Assembly (NCBI RefSeq): GCF_000205165.1
Contig: NZ_GL883822.1
Coordinates: 1 to 45,495 of the forward strand
Length of the DNA stretch: 45,495 nucleotides
Reading direction: 5' to 3'
Origin: Paraprevotella xylaniphila YIT 11841
GTDB taxonomy: Bacteria > Bacteroidota > Bacteroidia > Bacteroidales > Bacteroidaceae
The notes beneath the pieces are model-generated. The model ran no database searches and had not been told where the DNA came from. It saw only the letters and a list, made by a program, of their open reading frames with translations. Both the position numbers and the translations under genes were made by a program. Shown here one piece after another: positions 1-7,048 of the stretch. Numbering within the stretch: the stretch's first letter is position 1; each line of letters starts with the position of its first letter.

Positions 1-176
1 GCATTGCCGGACACCCAAGCATTGCCGGACTGAGAAAGGTTATCTTCTTTTTCCACATACCCACCTAAATCACCCTCATTGGCATATTTGAAGGATTTGG
101 TACACTTGATTTGGAACAGTTTGATTCCAAAGGCATTTATCACGAATTTGTCTGTAAGTTCAAATTTCTTTTCCAT
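1..176 (-). CDS. Phage beta-helix-like repeat protein, 5' part only
   Basis: The start codon is at 174-176 on the minus strand and the gene runs off the left edge, so only about 58 residues are visible. They read EKKFELTDKFVINAFGIKLF and, further on, GDLGGYVEKEDNLSQSGNAW, ending in a repeated SGNA unit. Proteins with this N-terminus (a start resembling 'gdlGGyvekEdNLs', then short GNA repeats) are common in Firmicutes and Bacteroidota phages and are predicted to form a left-handed beta helix. The repeat also shows in the DNA as a near-perfect direct repeat at 1-30. It is the last visible gene of the leftward phage operon. Function is unknown. Confidence 0.6.
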   Translation of the reverse strand, partial: MEKKFELTDKFVINAFGIKLFQIKCTKSFKYANEGDLGGYVEKEDNLSQSGNAWVSGN

Positions 177-204
177 CACTATTTTTTTCCGGAAAAATAA
201 ATTG

Positions 205-486
205 TCATACTACTTTTTTCCTGCGGTTCGTCCACACGGCCGAATACGACATCCCCATCTCGCAAGCTTGTTCCTTGACCGTCATGTTGCGGTATTTGAG
301 GGCATGGTATTCTTTGGCTTCCGGATATTTCTGTGTCAGGCCGTAAGCAGATGCCTTCTGGTAGATGGAACTGAGTGAATGCCGGGACAACCAAACGGCA
401 ATGTCATGCGTGGGCATGAAGCCGTAGTTCTTTTCTAGGAAGTGGAGTTCGGCAGGCGTCCAATGGTTTATGTGTTTTGTTTTCAT
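205..486 (-). CDS. Small phage HTH (SANT/Myb-like) protein
   Basis: This 93-residue protein starts MKTKHINHWTPAELHFLEKN. The W-x-P-x-E-x-x-F-L-x-x-N-Y opening is typical of a SANT/Myb-like or homing-endonuclease-associated DNA-binding helix set, and the C-terminal MTVKEQACEMGMSYSAVWTNRRKK is a second helix-turn-helix. Its start overlaps the stop of the upstream gene (ATGA at 483-486), so translation is probably coupled. It is likely a small DNA-binding protein of the phage early operon. I do not recognise a named family with confidence. Confidence 0.75.
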   Translation of the reverse strand: MKTKHINHWTPAELHFLEKNYGFMPTHDIAVWLSRHSLSSIYQKASAYGLTQKYPEAKEYHALKYRNMTVKEQACEMGMSYSAVWTNRRKKVV

Positions 487-671
487 CGTTTTTTGAATCT
501 AATCTGAATGAATCCCCTTCGCTCTTCCTCTCGGAGCAATTCCATATCCTCATCCCTTATGTCGGCTTTCGTCTCCTTGTTGACGGTCATGCCACAAGGG
601 ATGCAGAAACGCTTCCTGATACGGGCGCGTATGGATTCGTCTTTCGTGGACCAGTAAATAGTCAGTCTCAT
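483..671 (-). CDS. Small phage protein of unknown function
   Basis: A 62-residue basic protein (start MRLTIYWSTKDESIRARIRK, many Arg/Lys and Glu). Both ends use the ATGA stop/start overlap seen throughout this operon: its ATG overlaps the stop of the upstream gene at 668-671, and its own stop overlaps the next ATG. That double coupling is the main reason to accept so short an ORF. No domain is recognised. Confidence 0.65.
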   Translation of the reverse strand: MRLTIYWSTKDESIRARIRKRFCIPCGMTVNKETKADIRDEDMELLREEERRGFIQIRFKKR

Positions 672-1276
672 GGCGGGGTGAATTGCTTTATGGCTTCCTT
701 GTCGCCCATGGAGGCACGGTGTTTGATTGCAAGGTATTCTGGATAAGTTACTCCTTCCGTTTCTTCCGCCGGATAGCGTTCCTTGAACTTATCAGCATAT
801 TTCATGCTTTCTGACTGTGCCACTGTCGCACGATGTGCATCGTATTTTTTCAGCCAATTAATAATAACCTCCCCATCCATGCGCCCGTATATCTCACCGA
901 ACTTCCCCATTTTTGCCATTTTGAAAAAAAGCTTGAAATCGTATTGCGTGTAATACGGGTATATCTCAAGTACAAGATTTATTGTATCAGCAACTTGTAT
1001 TGCATCCATAGACCCGTTTACCGAATAAAAGCGCAGGAAGCTGTTCATCCACTTGACCATGAGTGCTTGCAACTTCATCGTACCAATCTCACGGGATATT
1101 CCCGATACGGTCAGTTGTGGGGCATTAAAGACATCAAGCACATTCTTTGGGTTAATGCTGTCCCAATATAGCATCGGCGAGGTCTTCAAGAGACTGACGG
1201 CTTGCTGCGTTGTCTTTGGAAGTCCTTCCGGGGATATAAGTTCCTGGGGACTGTACTGAATAACTCTGTTTTCCAT
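668..1276 (-). CDS. Phage protein of unknown function
   Basis: About 202 residues if started at the ATG of MENRVIQYSPQEL. The frame stays open upstream to 1342, and an internal ATG (MLYWDSINPK, 1174) would give about 168 residues. The protein is mostly alpha-helical with a WMNSFLRFYSVNGS segment and the conserved-looking YDFKLFFKMAKMGKFGEIYG. This helix and the IYGR/WL pattern occur in Bacteroides phage proteins encoded beside replication genes, but I cannot name the family safely. With the 1276 start it overlaps the upstream gene by 125 nt in another frame; with the 1174 start the overlap is only 23 nt. Confidence 0.75.
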   Translation of the reverse strand: MENRVIQYSPQELISPEGLPKTTQQAVSLLKTSPMLYWDSINPKNVLDVFNAPQLTVSGISREIGTMKLQALMVKWMNSFLRFYSVNGSMDAIQVADTINLVLEIYPYYTQYDFKLFFKMAKMGKFGEIYGRMDGEVIINWLKKYDAHRATVAQSESMKYADKFKERYPAEETEGVTYPEYLAIKHRASMGDKEAIKQFTPP

Positions 1277-2027
1277 TGATTTTCTCCCGTTTTGACCACG
1301 TAGCAAGCCGTTTGGCGACTTCCCATGTGGTTTGTTGTTCAAATCTCATCTTGGTTTCTGATTTGTTCATCTCCGACCAATAGTCGAAGAAGTCACGTAC
1401 CATTTCACGACCGTATCTCTCCACATAGGGGATAAGTGAATCATAGAATGAATCCTTGCGTGAGAGCGTAGCGGCTTTAGCCGCGGCAAGTTTTTTTGCC
1501 TGTTCGGCTTTCTTTTGCTCTACGTTAGTAGAGTTTTCTTTATTTTTCTTTCTATTTACTTTTACTTTACTTTGTCCATTATCCACATGATTAATTGAAT
1601 TTTTTGTGCAATTAATAGAATTATTTGCATGATTAATTCCATTTATCATATATTCAGGAATGATTTCGGTCTCTTTCCTTTGATATGTGGCAAGCAAAAA
1701 CCGCTTCTGTATTCCGGCAGATGTCAGCACTCCATGCACAGAAAATATTTCCGCGTCAAAGAACCCAACTTGTATTGCTTTGGTTAATACTTCCTTTACT
1801 GCGCCCTCGGAAACCCCAACAATGTCAGCGATAACAAAAGGCAAATCTTCGTCCCACAAAATGTAATACCCGTTATCTTTGTATATATTACACAGCAGGC
1901 AAATAAGTATGGAAGTGGATTGTGGCCCGCAAGCCCTTGCGATTTTTCTCACTTTCACATCTGAGAAGAAACCTACATCTAAAGGAAAGTAATCTATCCC
2001 TTGTTTTGTCGGTCTTCCTGCCATTTC
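1152..2027 (-). CDS. Phage replication-initiator-like protein (DUF4373 N-terminus)
   Basis: About 291 residues starting MAGRPTKQGIDYFPLDVGFF. The opening (RPxKxGxDYFPLDxxFF), the YKDNGYYILWDED segment and GVLTSAGIQKRF match the Lin1244/Lin1753-like domain (DUF4373) found in phage replication proteins related to DnaD-type initiators. A polar linker with repeated INHxxNSIN units and a Lys/Ala-rich helix follow, then a C-terminal helical part with DSFYDSLIPYVERYG. The ORF is open to 2090, but residue 22 is the conserved Met and sits 14 nt after the helicase stop, so I chose it. It probably works with the adjacent helicase in phage DNA replication. Confidence 0.8.
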   Translation of the reverse strand, partial: EMAGRPTKQGIDYFPLDVGFFSDVKVRKIARACGPQSTSILICLLCNIYKDNGYYILWDEDLPFVIADIVGVSEGAVKEVLTKAIQVGFFDAEIFSVHGVLTSAGIQKRFLLATYQRKETEIIPEYMINGINHANNSINCTKNSINHVDNGQSKVKVNRKKNKENSTNVEQKKAEQAKKLAAAKAATLSRKDSFYDSLIPYVERYGREMVRDFFDYWSEMNKSETKMRFEQQTTWEVAKRLATWSKREKINGKQSYSVQSPGTYIPGRTSKDNAASRQSLEDLADAILGQH

Positions 2028-2041
2028 ATTAATATTTTGAT

Positions 2042-3220
2042 TTAAAATCTCACATTGGTTAATTGCCTGTAACCGGAATACACTGCCCACTTTCCGTTAC
2101 CACCGTCCACGAGGCGCAAATCCTTGACTTCTCCGAAACGCTTGATGTTCCCGCAAAGGTCAACAATCCAACCGCATTCCTTTGAGGGATGGGGACGGAT
2201 GGCACGGCCTACTATCTGATACCACAGGGCTAAAGACATGGTTGGACGAGCCATGACGATTGTGTCAAGTTCCGGATAATCAAATCCGGTAGTGAGTACA
2301 CCCACATTGGCCACTACCTTTATTTCCCCTGCCTTGAACGCTTCCAATATCCTTTCGCGCTCTTTCTTGGGCGTGTCACCTGAAACGATTGCAGTACCGG
2401 GAATGCTCCACGTAAGCCGTTCGGCTTCTTTCAAGAACCGTGTGAACACTAATATGCCTTTACGCTTGCTGCCTGTAACGGTGTTGTTCACCAACCTTTG
2501 CACGATGTGCACGAGGTAGCCGTAAAAGTCGATGCGTTCGTATTCCATGGTGACAGACCTGTCCGTGAAGTCGGCACCGGTGGTATTCACCTTCAGGTTT
2601 AGTTCGTTCCAACCGACAGGATTCATCGCGTAATAGTTCAGCTTGGCCAAATACCCCATATCCAAAAGAGTAGAAATCTGTACCTGATATATTACCTCAG
2701 AGAACACGCACGGTCGGGTGCGCGTGATAAACTTTAGCATACTTCCGAAATCACGGCTTGAACTCAATCTATATGGAGTTGCACTAAGACCTATAATCTT
2801 ACAGTTTAATGTCTGAAAGAACTCCTTATACATACCCTCTTTGGGATTACATAAATGAGCTTCATCTACAAGCACATACTTGAAGTGGCTGAATTGTTCC
2901 TTGTGGTTAATTGCAGAGCATATTGTTGCAAATGTTATCTTTGCTATCTGTTTTTGTCCGACAGATGCGGAATATACAGCGCAATCAAATGGACAGATTT
3001 TAATCATCTTTTCATAGTTTTGTACAAGTATTTCCTTGCTTGGGCAAAATATAAGGACGTTATTATTAAGCCTGTTCGCTATATCTGCAATAACCCATGA
3101 TTTCCCACCGCCCGTTGGAATGACTATCAGTCCGTTATGTTTTATTTTATGGTTGAGGAAAAAGGCTACCGCCTTGTCGGAGGCAGCCTTTTGATAATCT
3201 CTAAGTTGGATTTCCATCAT
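2042..3220 (-). CDS. Phage SF2 DEAH-box helicase
   Basis: A 392-residue superfamily 2 DNA helicase. The Q-like N-terminus LRDYQ is at residues 6-10, the Walker A motif PTGGGKS at 35-41, DEAH at 119-122, SATP at 146-149 and the arginine-finger motif QIVGRAIRPH at about 335-344, so both RecA-like domains are complete and every catalytic motif is present. ATP-dependent unwinding during phage replication or recombination is the expected role. Its ATG overlaps the stop of the Rha gene (ATGA at 3217-3220). A truncated, divergent relative of the same N-terminus lies at 4504-4614, which suggests this copy replaced an older one. Confidence 0.92.
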   Translation of the reverse strand: MMEIQLRDYQKAASDKAVAFFLNHKIKHNGLIVIPTGGGKSWVIADIANRLNNNVLIFCPSKEILVQNYEKMIKICPFDCAVYSASVGQKQIAKITFATICSAINHKEQFSHFKYVLVDEAHLCNPKEGMYKEFFQTLNCKIIGLSATPYRLSSSRDFGSMLKFITRTRPCVFSEVIYQVQISTLLDMGYLAKLNYYAMNPVGWNELNLKVNTTGADFTDRSVTMEYERIDFYGYLVHIVQRLVNNTVTGSKRKGILVFTRFLKEAERLTWSIPGTAIVSGDTPKKERERILEAFKAGEIKVVANVGVLTTGFDYPELDTIVMARPTMSLALWYQIVGRAIRPHPSKECGWIVDLCGNIKRFGEVKDLRLVDGGNGKWAVYSGYRQLTNVRF

Positions 3221-4014
3221 GATGCCCTTTCTATCAGCGGAAGTATGTCCTTCCGTTTCAGCGTCTCATAAATGAACAGCCGACCTCTTTGCGTCCATTC
3301 CGTGTTCATTATCACGTCAGGGCGACCGTCACGGTGTGTGATGTTGACCGATTTGCTGTGGACATAACCTTTCGACATGTAGGGCGCATAAAGAATCCAT
3401 TGCCCGTTCACCTTCCGCTGTATCCCGTTTTCGGCCAAAATCTTGTTGAATGCTTTGGCACTCATCCCGTAGTCTTGTGCTATCTGCGTTGTTACCACCG
3501 TGCCTTTGCTTGAAAGGATGATTTCGAGATAGTCGGTCTTTTTCTTCATCTCTACGATTTCCGTGCTCATGGCCGATATTTGCTTCTGCTGTTCCTCTAT
3601 CTGCTTTTGTTGATTGGCGGCGAGAATGAGGGCTTCGCTGAACGAATGGGGCACAAGGTAACCGCCGGACTTTATCGTCTCTTCCATCTTGTTGAAGGCG
3701 GAGATGTAGTCAAGTTTGAACTGCAAGGCCTTGTCTCCCGTGAATCCCATGGCAAGGAGGGTGAAGCCGTCGCGGTTCATTGCGTATCTGCGTGCTGGTT
3801 TCACTCCTCCGTTAGGCTGTGGAACATCTTCTGAATATTCAAAGAACATTGTATGTGTGCGCAATTTTGCATCACATTGAATAACAGTGTCTTTCGCAAT
3901 GATATTATCAATAGCTCTTACTACGTCGCTATGATTCTTCCCGAACTTTTCGGCCACCAACAAGCTGCTTGTCAGTGCCTGGTCGTTCGCACCTTTAAAT
4001 ACGAGTTCATTCAT
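3217..4014 (-). CDS. Rha-family phage regulator with C-terminal antirepressor domain
   Basis: 265 residues. The N-terminal part (TSSLLVAEKFGKNHSDVVRA and, later, YAMNRDGFTLLAMGFTGDKA) is the Rha (pRha) domain. A coiled-coil linker rich in QKQIEEQ follows at about 130-165. The C-terminal part (IAQDYGMSAKAFNKILAENG, WILYAPY, and W-T-x-x-G-R-x-F-I-Y) is the KilAC/ANT antirepressor DNA-binding domain. Rha proteins regulate phage development and can interfere with phage growth in certain host backgrounds. The gene follows a 78-residue ORF and a long structured leader with its own promoter (4457-4487), so it looks like an independently transcribed cassette inside the operon. Confidence 0.92.
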   Translation of the reverse strand: MNELVFKGANDQALTSSLLVAEKFGKNHSDVVRAIDNIIAKDTVIQCDAKLRTHTMFFEYSEDVPQPNGGVKPARRYAMNRDGFTLLAMGFTGDKALQFKLDYISAFNKMEETIKSGGYLVPHSFSEALILAANQQKQIEEQQKQISAMSTEIVEMKKKTDYLEIILSSKGTVVTTQIAQDYGMSAKAFNKILAENGIQRKVNGQWILYAPYMSKGYVHSKSVNITHRDGRPDVIMNTEWTQRGRLFIYETLKRKDILPLIERAS

Positions 4015-4027
4015 AAGTTATATTGCT

Positions 4028-4264
4028 TTAAATGTTGGACAATAGGGCTTTCAAGCAATCCTTATGAGGGTCGCTCGAATGATAGTTTTTGCAGAACTCT
4101 GAAAATGCTTCTAAAAGTCCGTTGGATAGGATGAAATAGTACGCCTCGTTTTTGGCGTTCTTCTCTATTTCAAACTTACGATAAGACACAGTTTTCGCAC
4201 TGTTGGGCGCAAAGTTGCGGGTACTATTATTCGCCTTAACTCTGATTTCGTTGGTCTTTGGCAT
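4028..4264 (-). CDS. Small phage protein upstream of Rha
   Basis: 78 residues, starting MPKTNEIRVKANNSTRNFAP, with the C-terminal helix LLEAFSEFCKNYHSSDPHKD. It is the first gene after the cassette promoter and is followed 13 nt later by the Rha gene. The start codon lies beside a duplicated 9-mer ATTGAACGA (4263-4271 and 4282-4290). I do not recognise the family. Codon content and position suggest it is real, possibly a partner or regulator of Rha. Confidence 0.55.
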   Translation of the reverse strand: MPKTNEIRVKANNSTRNFAPNSAKTVSYRKFEIEKNAKNEAYYFILSNGLLEAFSEFCKNYHSSDPHKDCLKALLSNI

Positions 4265-4293
4265 TGAACGAAATTTAAGTTATTGAACGAAGA

Positions 4294-4447
4294 AAGGCTA
4301 TCGCCTCCCGTCTCGCCAAAGACCGATACACATAGTGAATATGAGCATCCAATGGGATTTGATAGCCTTATATCCTTGCAGATATGTACGCTTACAAACG
4401 AACATAAAAATATGCCCACTATTCAACTATTTATGTAGTCTTTGGCG
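4294..4447 (-). promoter_or_regulatory. Structured leader with interlocking inverted repeats
   Basis: Two inverted-repeat pairs interlock in the leader of the Rha cassette. AAGGCTATC (4294-4302) pairs with GATAGCCTT (4361-4369), and CGCCAAAGAC (4314-4323) pairs with GTCTTTGGCG (4438-4447). In order they are a, b, a', b', so if both helices form at once the RNA is a pseudoknot; otherwise they could be alternatives. Both b-arms can also form their own small hairpins (GTCTT...AAGAC; GTCT...AGAC). It may be a cis-acting RNA switch or a site of cassette recombination; the sequence alone does not decide. Confidence 0.45.
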
Positions 4448-4456
4448 AAGACATTG

Positions 4457-4487
4457 CAAAGATAGCTCAAATTTCTGAAATGCCAAG
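4457..4487 (-). promoter_or_regulatory. Bacteroidota-type promoter for the Rha cassette
   Basis: On the minus strand a perfect -7 box TATCTTTG (4457-4464) follows a CTTG -33 element (4484-4487) with a 19-nt spacer, fitting the TTTG-N19-TAnnTTTG pattern of the Bacteroidota primary sigma factor. Transcription would start a few bases further left and run through the structured leader into the 78-residue ORF, Rha and the helicase. Confidence 0.55.
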
Positions 4488-4503
4488 CAATAGCCTTATT
4501 TTT

Positions 4504-4614
4504 TTATCCGGTGGGCAATATCATGATGGCATTGTTCTTCTTCGCTTTGTTGTTGAAGAAAGAAACGGCGGCATCAGAGGCTTTTTGTTGGTAATCGCGT
4601 AGCTTGTATGTCAT
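4504..4614 (-). pseudogene. Truncated SF2 helicase N-terminus (36 codons)
   Basis: The frame starts with an ATG that overlaps the yopX stop (ATGA at 4611-4614) and reads MTYKLRDYQQKASDAAVSFF, then a short Lys/Asn stretch and IMILPTG, where it meets TAA. This aligns with the start of the intact helicase at 3220 (MMEIQLRDYQKAASDKAVAF ... IVIPTGGGKS) and stops inside Walker A. About half the residues are identical, so it is a remnant of a divergent helicase rather than a recent copy. It cannot be an active enzyme. It marks the left border of the material that brought in the Rha cassette. Confidence 0.85.
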
Positions 4615-4958
4615 TTTGTATCTCTTTTTAGTAGTTCGGGATTGTCGTGGATGTTTCCGAGAACGTAAGAATCAAAATAAATCCTTCTTAATGGATAAGG
4701 TCTGTTTGGGATACCAATCTGACGGTATTCAAACACGCCATTCTTAAAAAAGACTTCAAACTTGGGTTCATATGCTTTGACTTGAAATATATCCCCTTCG
4801 TAGATTTCCTTCCCGTTGGCATCGTGAAGCCCTGTGAACTGGCCTATAGTATCTTCATCTACACTTTCATCAAACCAGTCCATACCAAATCCATACAATA
4901 TAGCATAGACCCATTTACCACTATTAATACTTTTACCTCTGAATTTAATTGTTCTCAT
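4611..4958 (-). CDS. YopX family phage protein
   Basis: 115 residues with the YopX signature: an opening R-x-I-K-F-R-G-K, KWVYAILYG, the central DTIGQFTGLHDANGKEIYEG followed by D-I-F, and a C-terminal LGNIHDNPELL. YopX proteins are widespread in phages and prophages of Gram-positives and Bacteroidota, form a beta-rich fold, and have no established function. The start overlaps the stop of the NinG-like gene (4955-4958) and its stop overlaps the helicase remnant, both by ATGA, so it belongs to the original operon. Confidence 0.93.
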   Translation of the reverse strand: MRTIKFRGKSINSGKWVYAILYGFGMDWFDESVDEDTIGQFTGLHDANGKEIYEGDIFQVKAYEPKFEVFFKNGVFEYRQIGIPNRPYPLRRIYFDSYVLGNIHDNPELLKRDTK

Positions 4959-5431
4959 AATCCTTTCTCCTTGCTTAGTTTATCTCCCAAAGCTTTGTAA
5001 TACTTCGTGAGTTCGATTAATTCAAAATCATCATACTTGCACGTTTTGCCCTTCATGGATTCCAACATAAGCACTTTTTGTTCACCGTATTTGGTGACAA
5101 GTCCCTGCCGATAGCCTTGCATGTTGCCTTCCATGAAGCGGTTGCACTTGCGGCACTGGGCATTGCAGTTCATTTCATGATACCGCGTAATCATGTGCTG
5201 CCGATTTATGTAATGCCCGCAATCAGCCTGCTCGTATGGCTTTATCTGACCGCAGCTTATGCAGCGGAAATACCCGTTCGGCATACAATCACGAAGCCGG
5301 ATATAGCGGCTGAAAACTTTATCGAGCTTGGCTACTAAATCCGGCTTCTTCTTGATTTTGATACCTGCCTTGTCGAATAACGGCAATGGATTTTCTTTCT
5401 TCTTCTTAAGTTTCCTAATGTAGTATGGCAT
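4955..5431 (-). CDS. ninG: NinG-like recombination endonuclease
   Basis: 158 residues. The core is a treble-clef zinc site with CISCGQIKPYEQADCGHYI, then HEMNCNAQCRKCNRFMEGN, which is the NinG/Rap pattern of lambdoid phages (C-x2-C ... D-C-G-H-Y-I ... C-x3-C-x2-C-N). Rap/NinG cleaves branched recombination intermediates near the fork. The N-terminus is Lys-rich (MPYYIRKLKKKK), as in the family. It is placed in the recombination block with an ERF annealase, a nuclease and an SSB-like gene, which supports the role. Confidence 0.9.
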   Translation of the reverse strand: MPYYIRKLKKKKENPLPLFDKAGIKIKKKPDLVAKLDKVFSRYIRLRDCMPNGYFRCISCGQIKPYEQADCGHYINRQHMITRYHEMNCNAQCRKCNRFMEGNMQGYRQGLVTKYGEQKVLMLESMKGKTCKYDDFELIELTKYYKALGDKLSKEKGL

Positions 5432-5462
5432 TTTTATTATTGGTTTACATTGTTTTATAACA

Positions 5463-5891
5463 TTATATACTCATTGCCAATTTCACTTCCACTAATGGTT
5501 TACACAATTCAACAACCCGTTTGCAATCTTCCACATCGAACATTCCTATATGGCATAATTCACGTGGTATGCCTAACTGGTTGGATAGCCATAGGTAAGC
5601 CTTGTTTCTGTTCGATGTGTTGGGGATATGCTTCTTCCAAATCTTGTTTATAAGATTGGTCTTGGCTATTTGGTCGAAATAGAAATGGGCTTCTTTCTTG
5701 GCTTCCCTTAGTTCCGCATTAGCCAAACGCCCTAATGCTTGGTCTGTACCTTTATGTACACCTACATAAGCTCTACAATCTCGGCAGAGATAAATCATGC
5801 CGTATGAGCGTCCGTAGATAACGGAACTGTCTACATATTCGATGGGCTTGCCACAATAGGGGCAAATCTTACCAATCAGTATTTCATTCAT
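5463..5891 (-). CDS. Zinc-finger phage protein (DUF3268-like)
   Basis: 142 residues. The N-terminal half has two zinc-binding pairs, ICPYCGKPIEYVDSS and YLCRDCRAYVGVHKGT, followed by GRLANAELREAKKEAHFYFD and a helix with NKAYLWLSNQLGIP. That arrangement is the DUF3268 (zinc-ribbon, phage) family. These proteins occur in phage early regions of Bacteroidota and Firmicutes; their job is not established, but the C-terminal half resembles a nucleic-acid-associated helical domain. It lies between the tRNA-like cluster and ninG. Confidence 0.85.
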   Translation of the reverse strand: MNEILIGKICPYCGKPIEYVDSSVIYGRSYGMIYLCRDCRAYVGVHKGTDQALGRLANAELREAKKEAHFYFDQIAKTNLINKIWKKHIPNTSNRNKAYLWLSNQLGIPRELCHIGMFDVEDCKRVVELCKPLVEVKLAMSI

Positions 5892-5910
5892 TGATTATTT
5901 ATTTAAGTCG

Positions 5911-5977
5911 CAGGACATACGAGAGTCGAACTCGCATAGATGCGTCCATCTGTTTTACCTACTTAAACTAATGTCCT
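5911..5977 (-). tRNA. Degenerate tRNA-like gene, anticodon not assignable
   Basis: On the minus strand a 7-bp acceptor (AGGACAT with ATGTCCT), a D arm (GTTT/AAAC) and a T arm with loop TTCGACT are clear. The anticodon arm is too short: AGATG-GACG-CATCT gives a 4-nt loop, or AGAT-GGACGC-ATCT a 6-nt loop, and no U33-anticodon arrangement fits. Total length is 67 nt without an encoded CCA. It is either a decayed tRNA or a tRNA-like RNA with another role. It is the third of three such genes in a row. Confidence 0.5.
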
Positions 5978-6015
5978 CCAGTTGTCTTTCCAACTTGTCT
6001 TATCTGCGCAGATAG

Positions 6016-6090
6016 TGGTAATCGGCAGGACTCGAACCTGCAATCTACCCGTTAACCAACAGGCGCGTTAACCAATTCCGCCACGATACC
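6016..6090 (-). tRNA. Phage tRNA, Asn(GTT) or Thr(GGT), with unusual anticodon arm
   Basis: 75 nt on the minus strand with an acceptor (GGTA-TCG pairing with CGA-T-TACC, one bulged T), D loop AATTGGTTAA, and a T arm GCAGG-TTCGAGT-CCTGC. The anticodon arm CCTGT-TGGTTA-ACGGG has a 6-nt loop, or 8 nt if the last pair is opened, so the anticodon could be GTT or GGT. No CCA is encoded after the discriminator A. It sits 38 nt downstream (leftward) of nothing coding and 125 nt after the Zn-finger gene start. Confidence 0.6.
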
Positions 6091-6172
6091 ATGTACCCCC
6101 GCATATCCTCACGGACAGCAAGGGCGTTGTCTTAATCTTAACCTATAATCTTAATCAGTATAAAAAATGGCA

Positions 6173-6243
6173 GGAGGCCGTCCCGGAATCGAACCGGGTT
6201 CTTTGCCGTACAGCAATGTCCTTCCGTGTGGACGAACGGCCTC
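6173..6243 (-). tRNA. Phage tRNA, probably Tyr(GTA), with 6-nt anticodon loop
   Basis: 71 nt on the minus strand. Perfect 7-bp acceptor GAGGCCG/CGGCCTC, D arm GTCC/GGAC, T arm CCCGG-TTCGATT-CCGGG. The anticodon arm TTGC-TGTACG-GCAA has only four pairs and a 6-nt loop carrying T-GTA, so Tyr is the likely identity. One extra A sits between the T stem and the acceptor. A run of T follows within ten bases (6162-6167 on the other strand), which may end transcription. A separate 8-bp hairpin (GGATACCC/GGGTATCC) lies just upstream, at about 6247-6271. Confidence 0.6.
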
Positions 6244-6310
6244 GGGGGGATACCCGTACTATTGGGGTATCCACCAATCCGGGATGAAATCATTCTCCAT
6301 GCACAGCCTC

Positions 6311-7048
6311 CTATACTTCAATGATTACGATGTCAGGCGCAACACCTTTGATTGCTTCTATCTGTCCGTCAATCACATTGTTCTTGTATTCTTCAATGGC
6401 CTCATTTGCACCGGCAGAAACAAGGGATAATGAAACATCACGGCCATCCACATCTGCATAAATCTCGACCTCTATTTCTTCACATGCAAAGCCTTTGAAA
6501 AGAGGAATGTTCAGCTTGAAGGACTTCGGAAGATTGGAATCTACCACTTGCGAATAGTTGTCAACCTTGCTTCCATTTTCCTCTTTGCTGCGCTCGATGT
6601 CCTGATTTACTTTAGCCTTGAAATTTTTCAAAGTAGAAACCAGTGTCATGTTCTCAGCCTTGTCCTTGAAGAAAGCCCGGTGCATCTTGAAGAACTGGGA
6701 CAGCTTGATAGGCTCCCATTCTTTTCCTGTGTTTACTCCGAACTCCAACATTTCTTTTGAAAAACACAATACGCCATTGATTTGTGTACGGTAATAATTG
6801 GTCTCGTCTATCGTGAGAAGCAAACTCATGTTATTACGGCTTACAGTAATATTTGAGGACTTCTGATTGATAAATTCCACACGTTTTTCCAACCACCGGA
6901 GAGGTGCATCGATAGTACCTTCAAAGACAACTCTTTCTGGCTCTCTGGGGTCGAGTGCTGCGGGTGCTTTTCCTTCTCTCAATACTACTTCGATAGGTCT
7001 GCCGTTGTAATCTTTCGGCACAACCAAGTTGATTTTGTTCTCGCTCAT
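6311..7048 (-). CDS. Phage protein, DUF2303/YfdQ-like (tentative)
   Basis: 245 residues starting MSENKINLVVPKDYNGRPIE. Features are an N-terminal arm with APLRWLEKR, a central NWK-rich helical part (KEWEPIKLSQFFKMHRAFFK), and a C-terminal beta-rich half with LPKSFKLNIPLFKGFACEEI, where the pattern 'P..F.L.IP.F.G' resembles the YfdQ/DUF2303 family of prophage proteins. I cannot confirm the family by eye. It overlaps its downstream partner's neighbour by four bases (start 7048, upstream gene stop 7045), so it belongs to the recombination operon. Confidence 0.8.
   Translation of the reverse strand: MSENKINLVVPKDYNGRPIEVVLREGKAPAALDPREPERVVFEGTIDAPLRWLEKRVEFINQKSSNITVSRNNMSLLLTIDETNYYRTQINGVLCFSKEMLEFGVNTGKEWEPIKLSQFFKMHRAFFKDKAENMTLVSTLKNFKAKVNQDIERSKEENGSKVDNYSQVVDSNLPKSFKLNIPLFKGFACEEIEVEIYADVDGRDVSLSLVSAGANEAIEEYKNNVIDGQIEAIKGVAPDIVIIEV

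Noticed and set aside
4165-4419. 84-residue ORF across the Rha leader
   Set aside because: It overlaps the 78-residue gene in another frame and spans the inverted repeats; codon content is poor.
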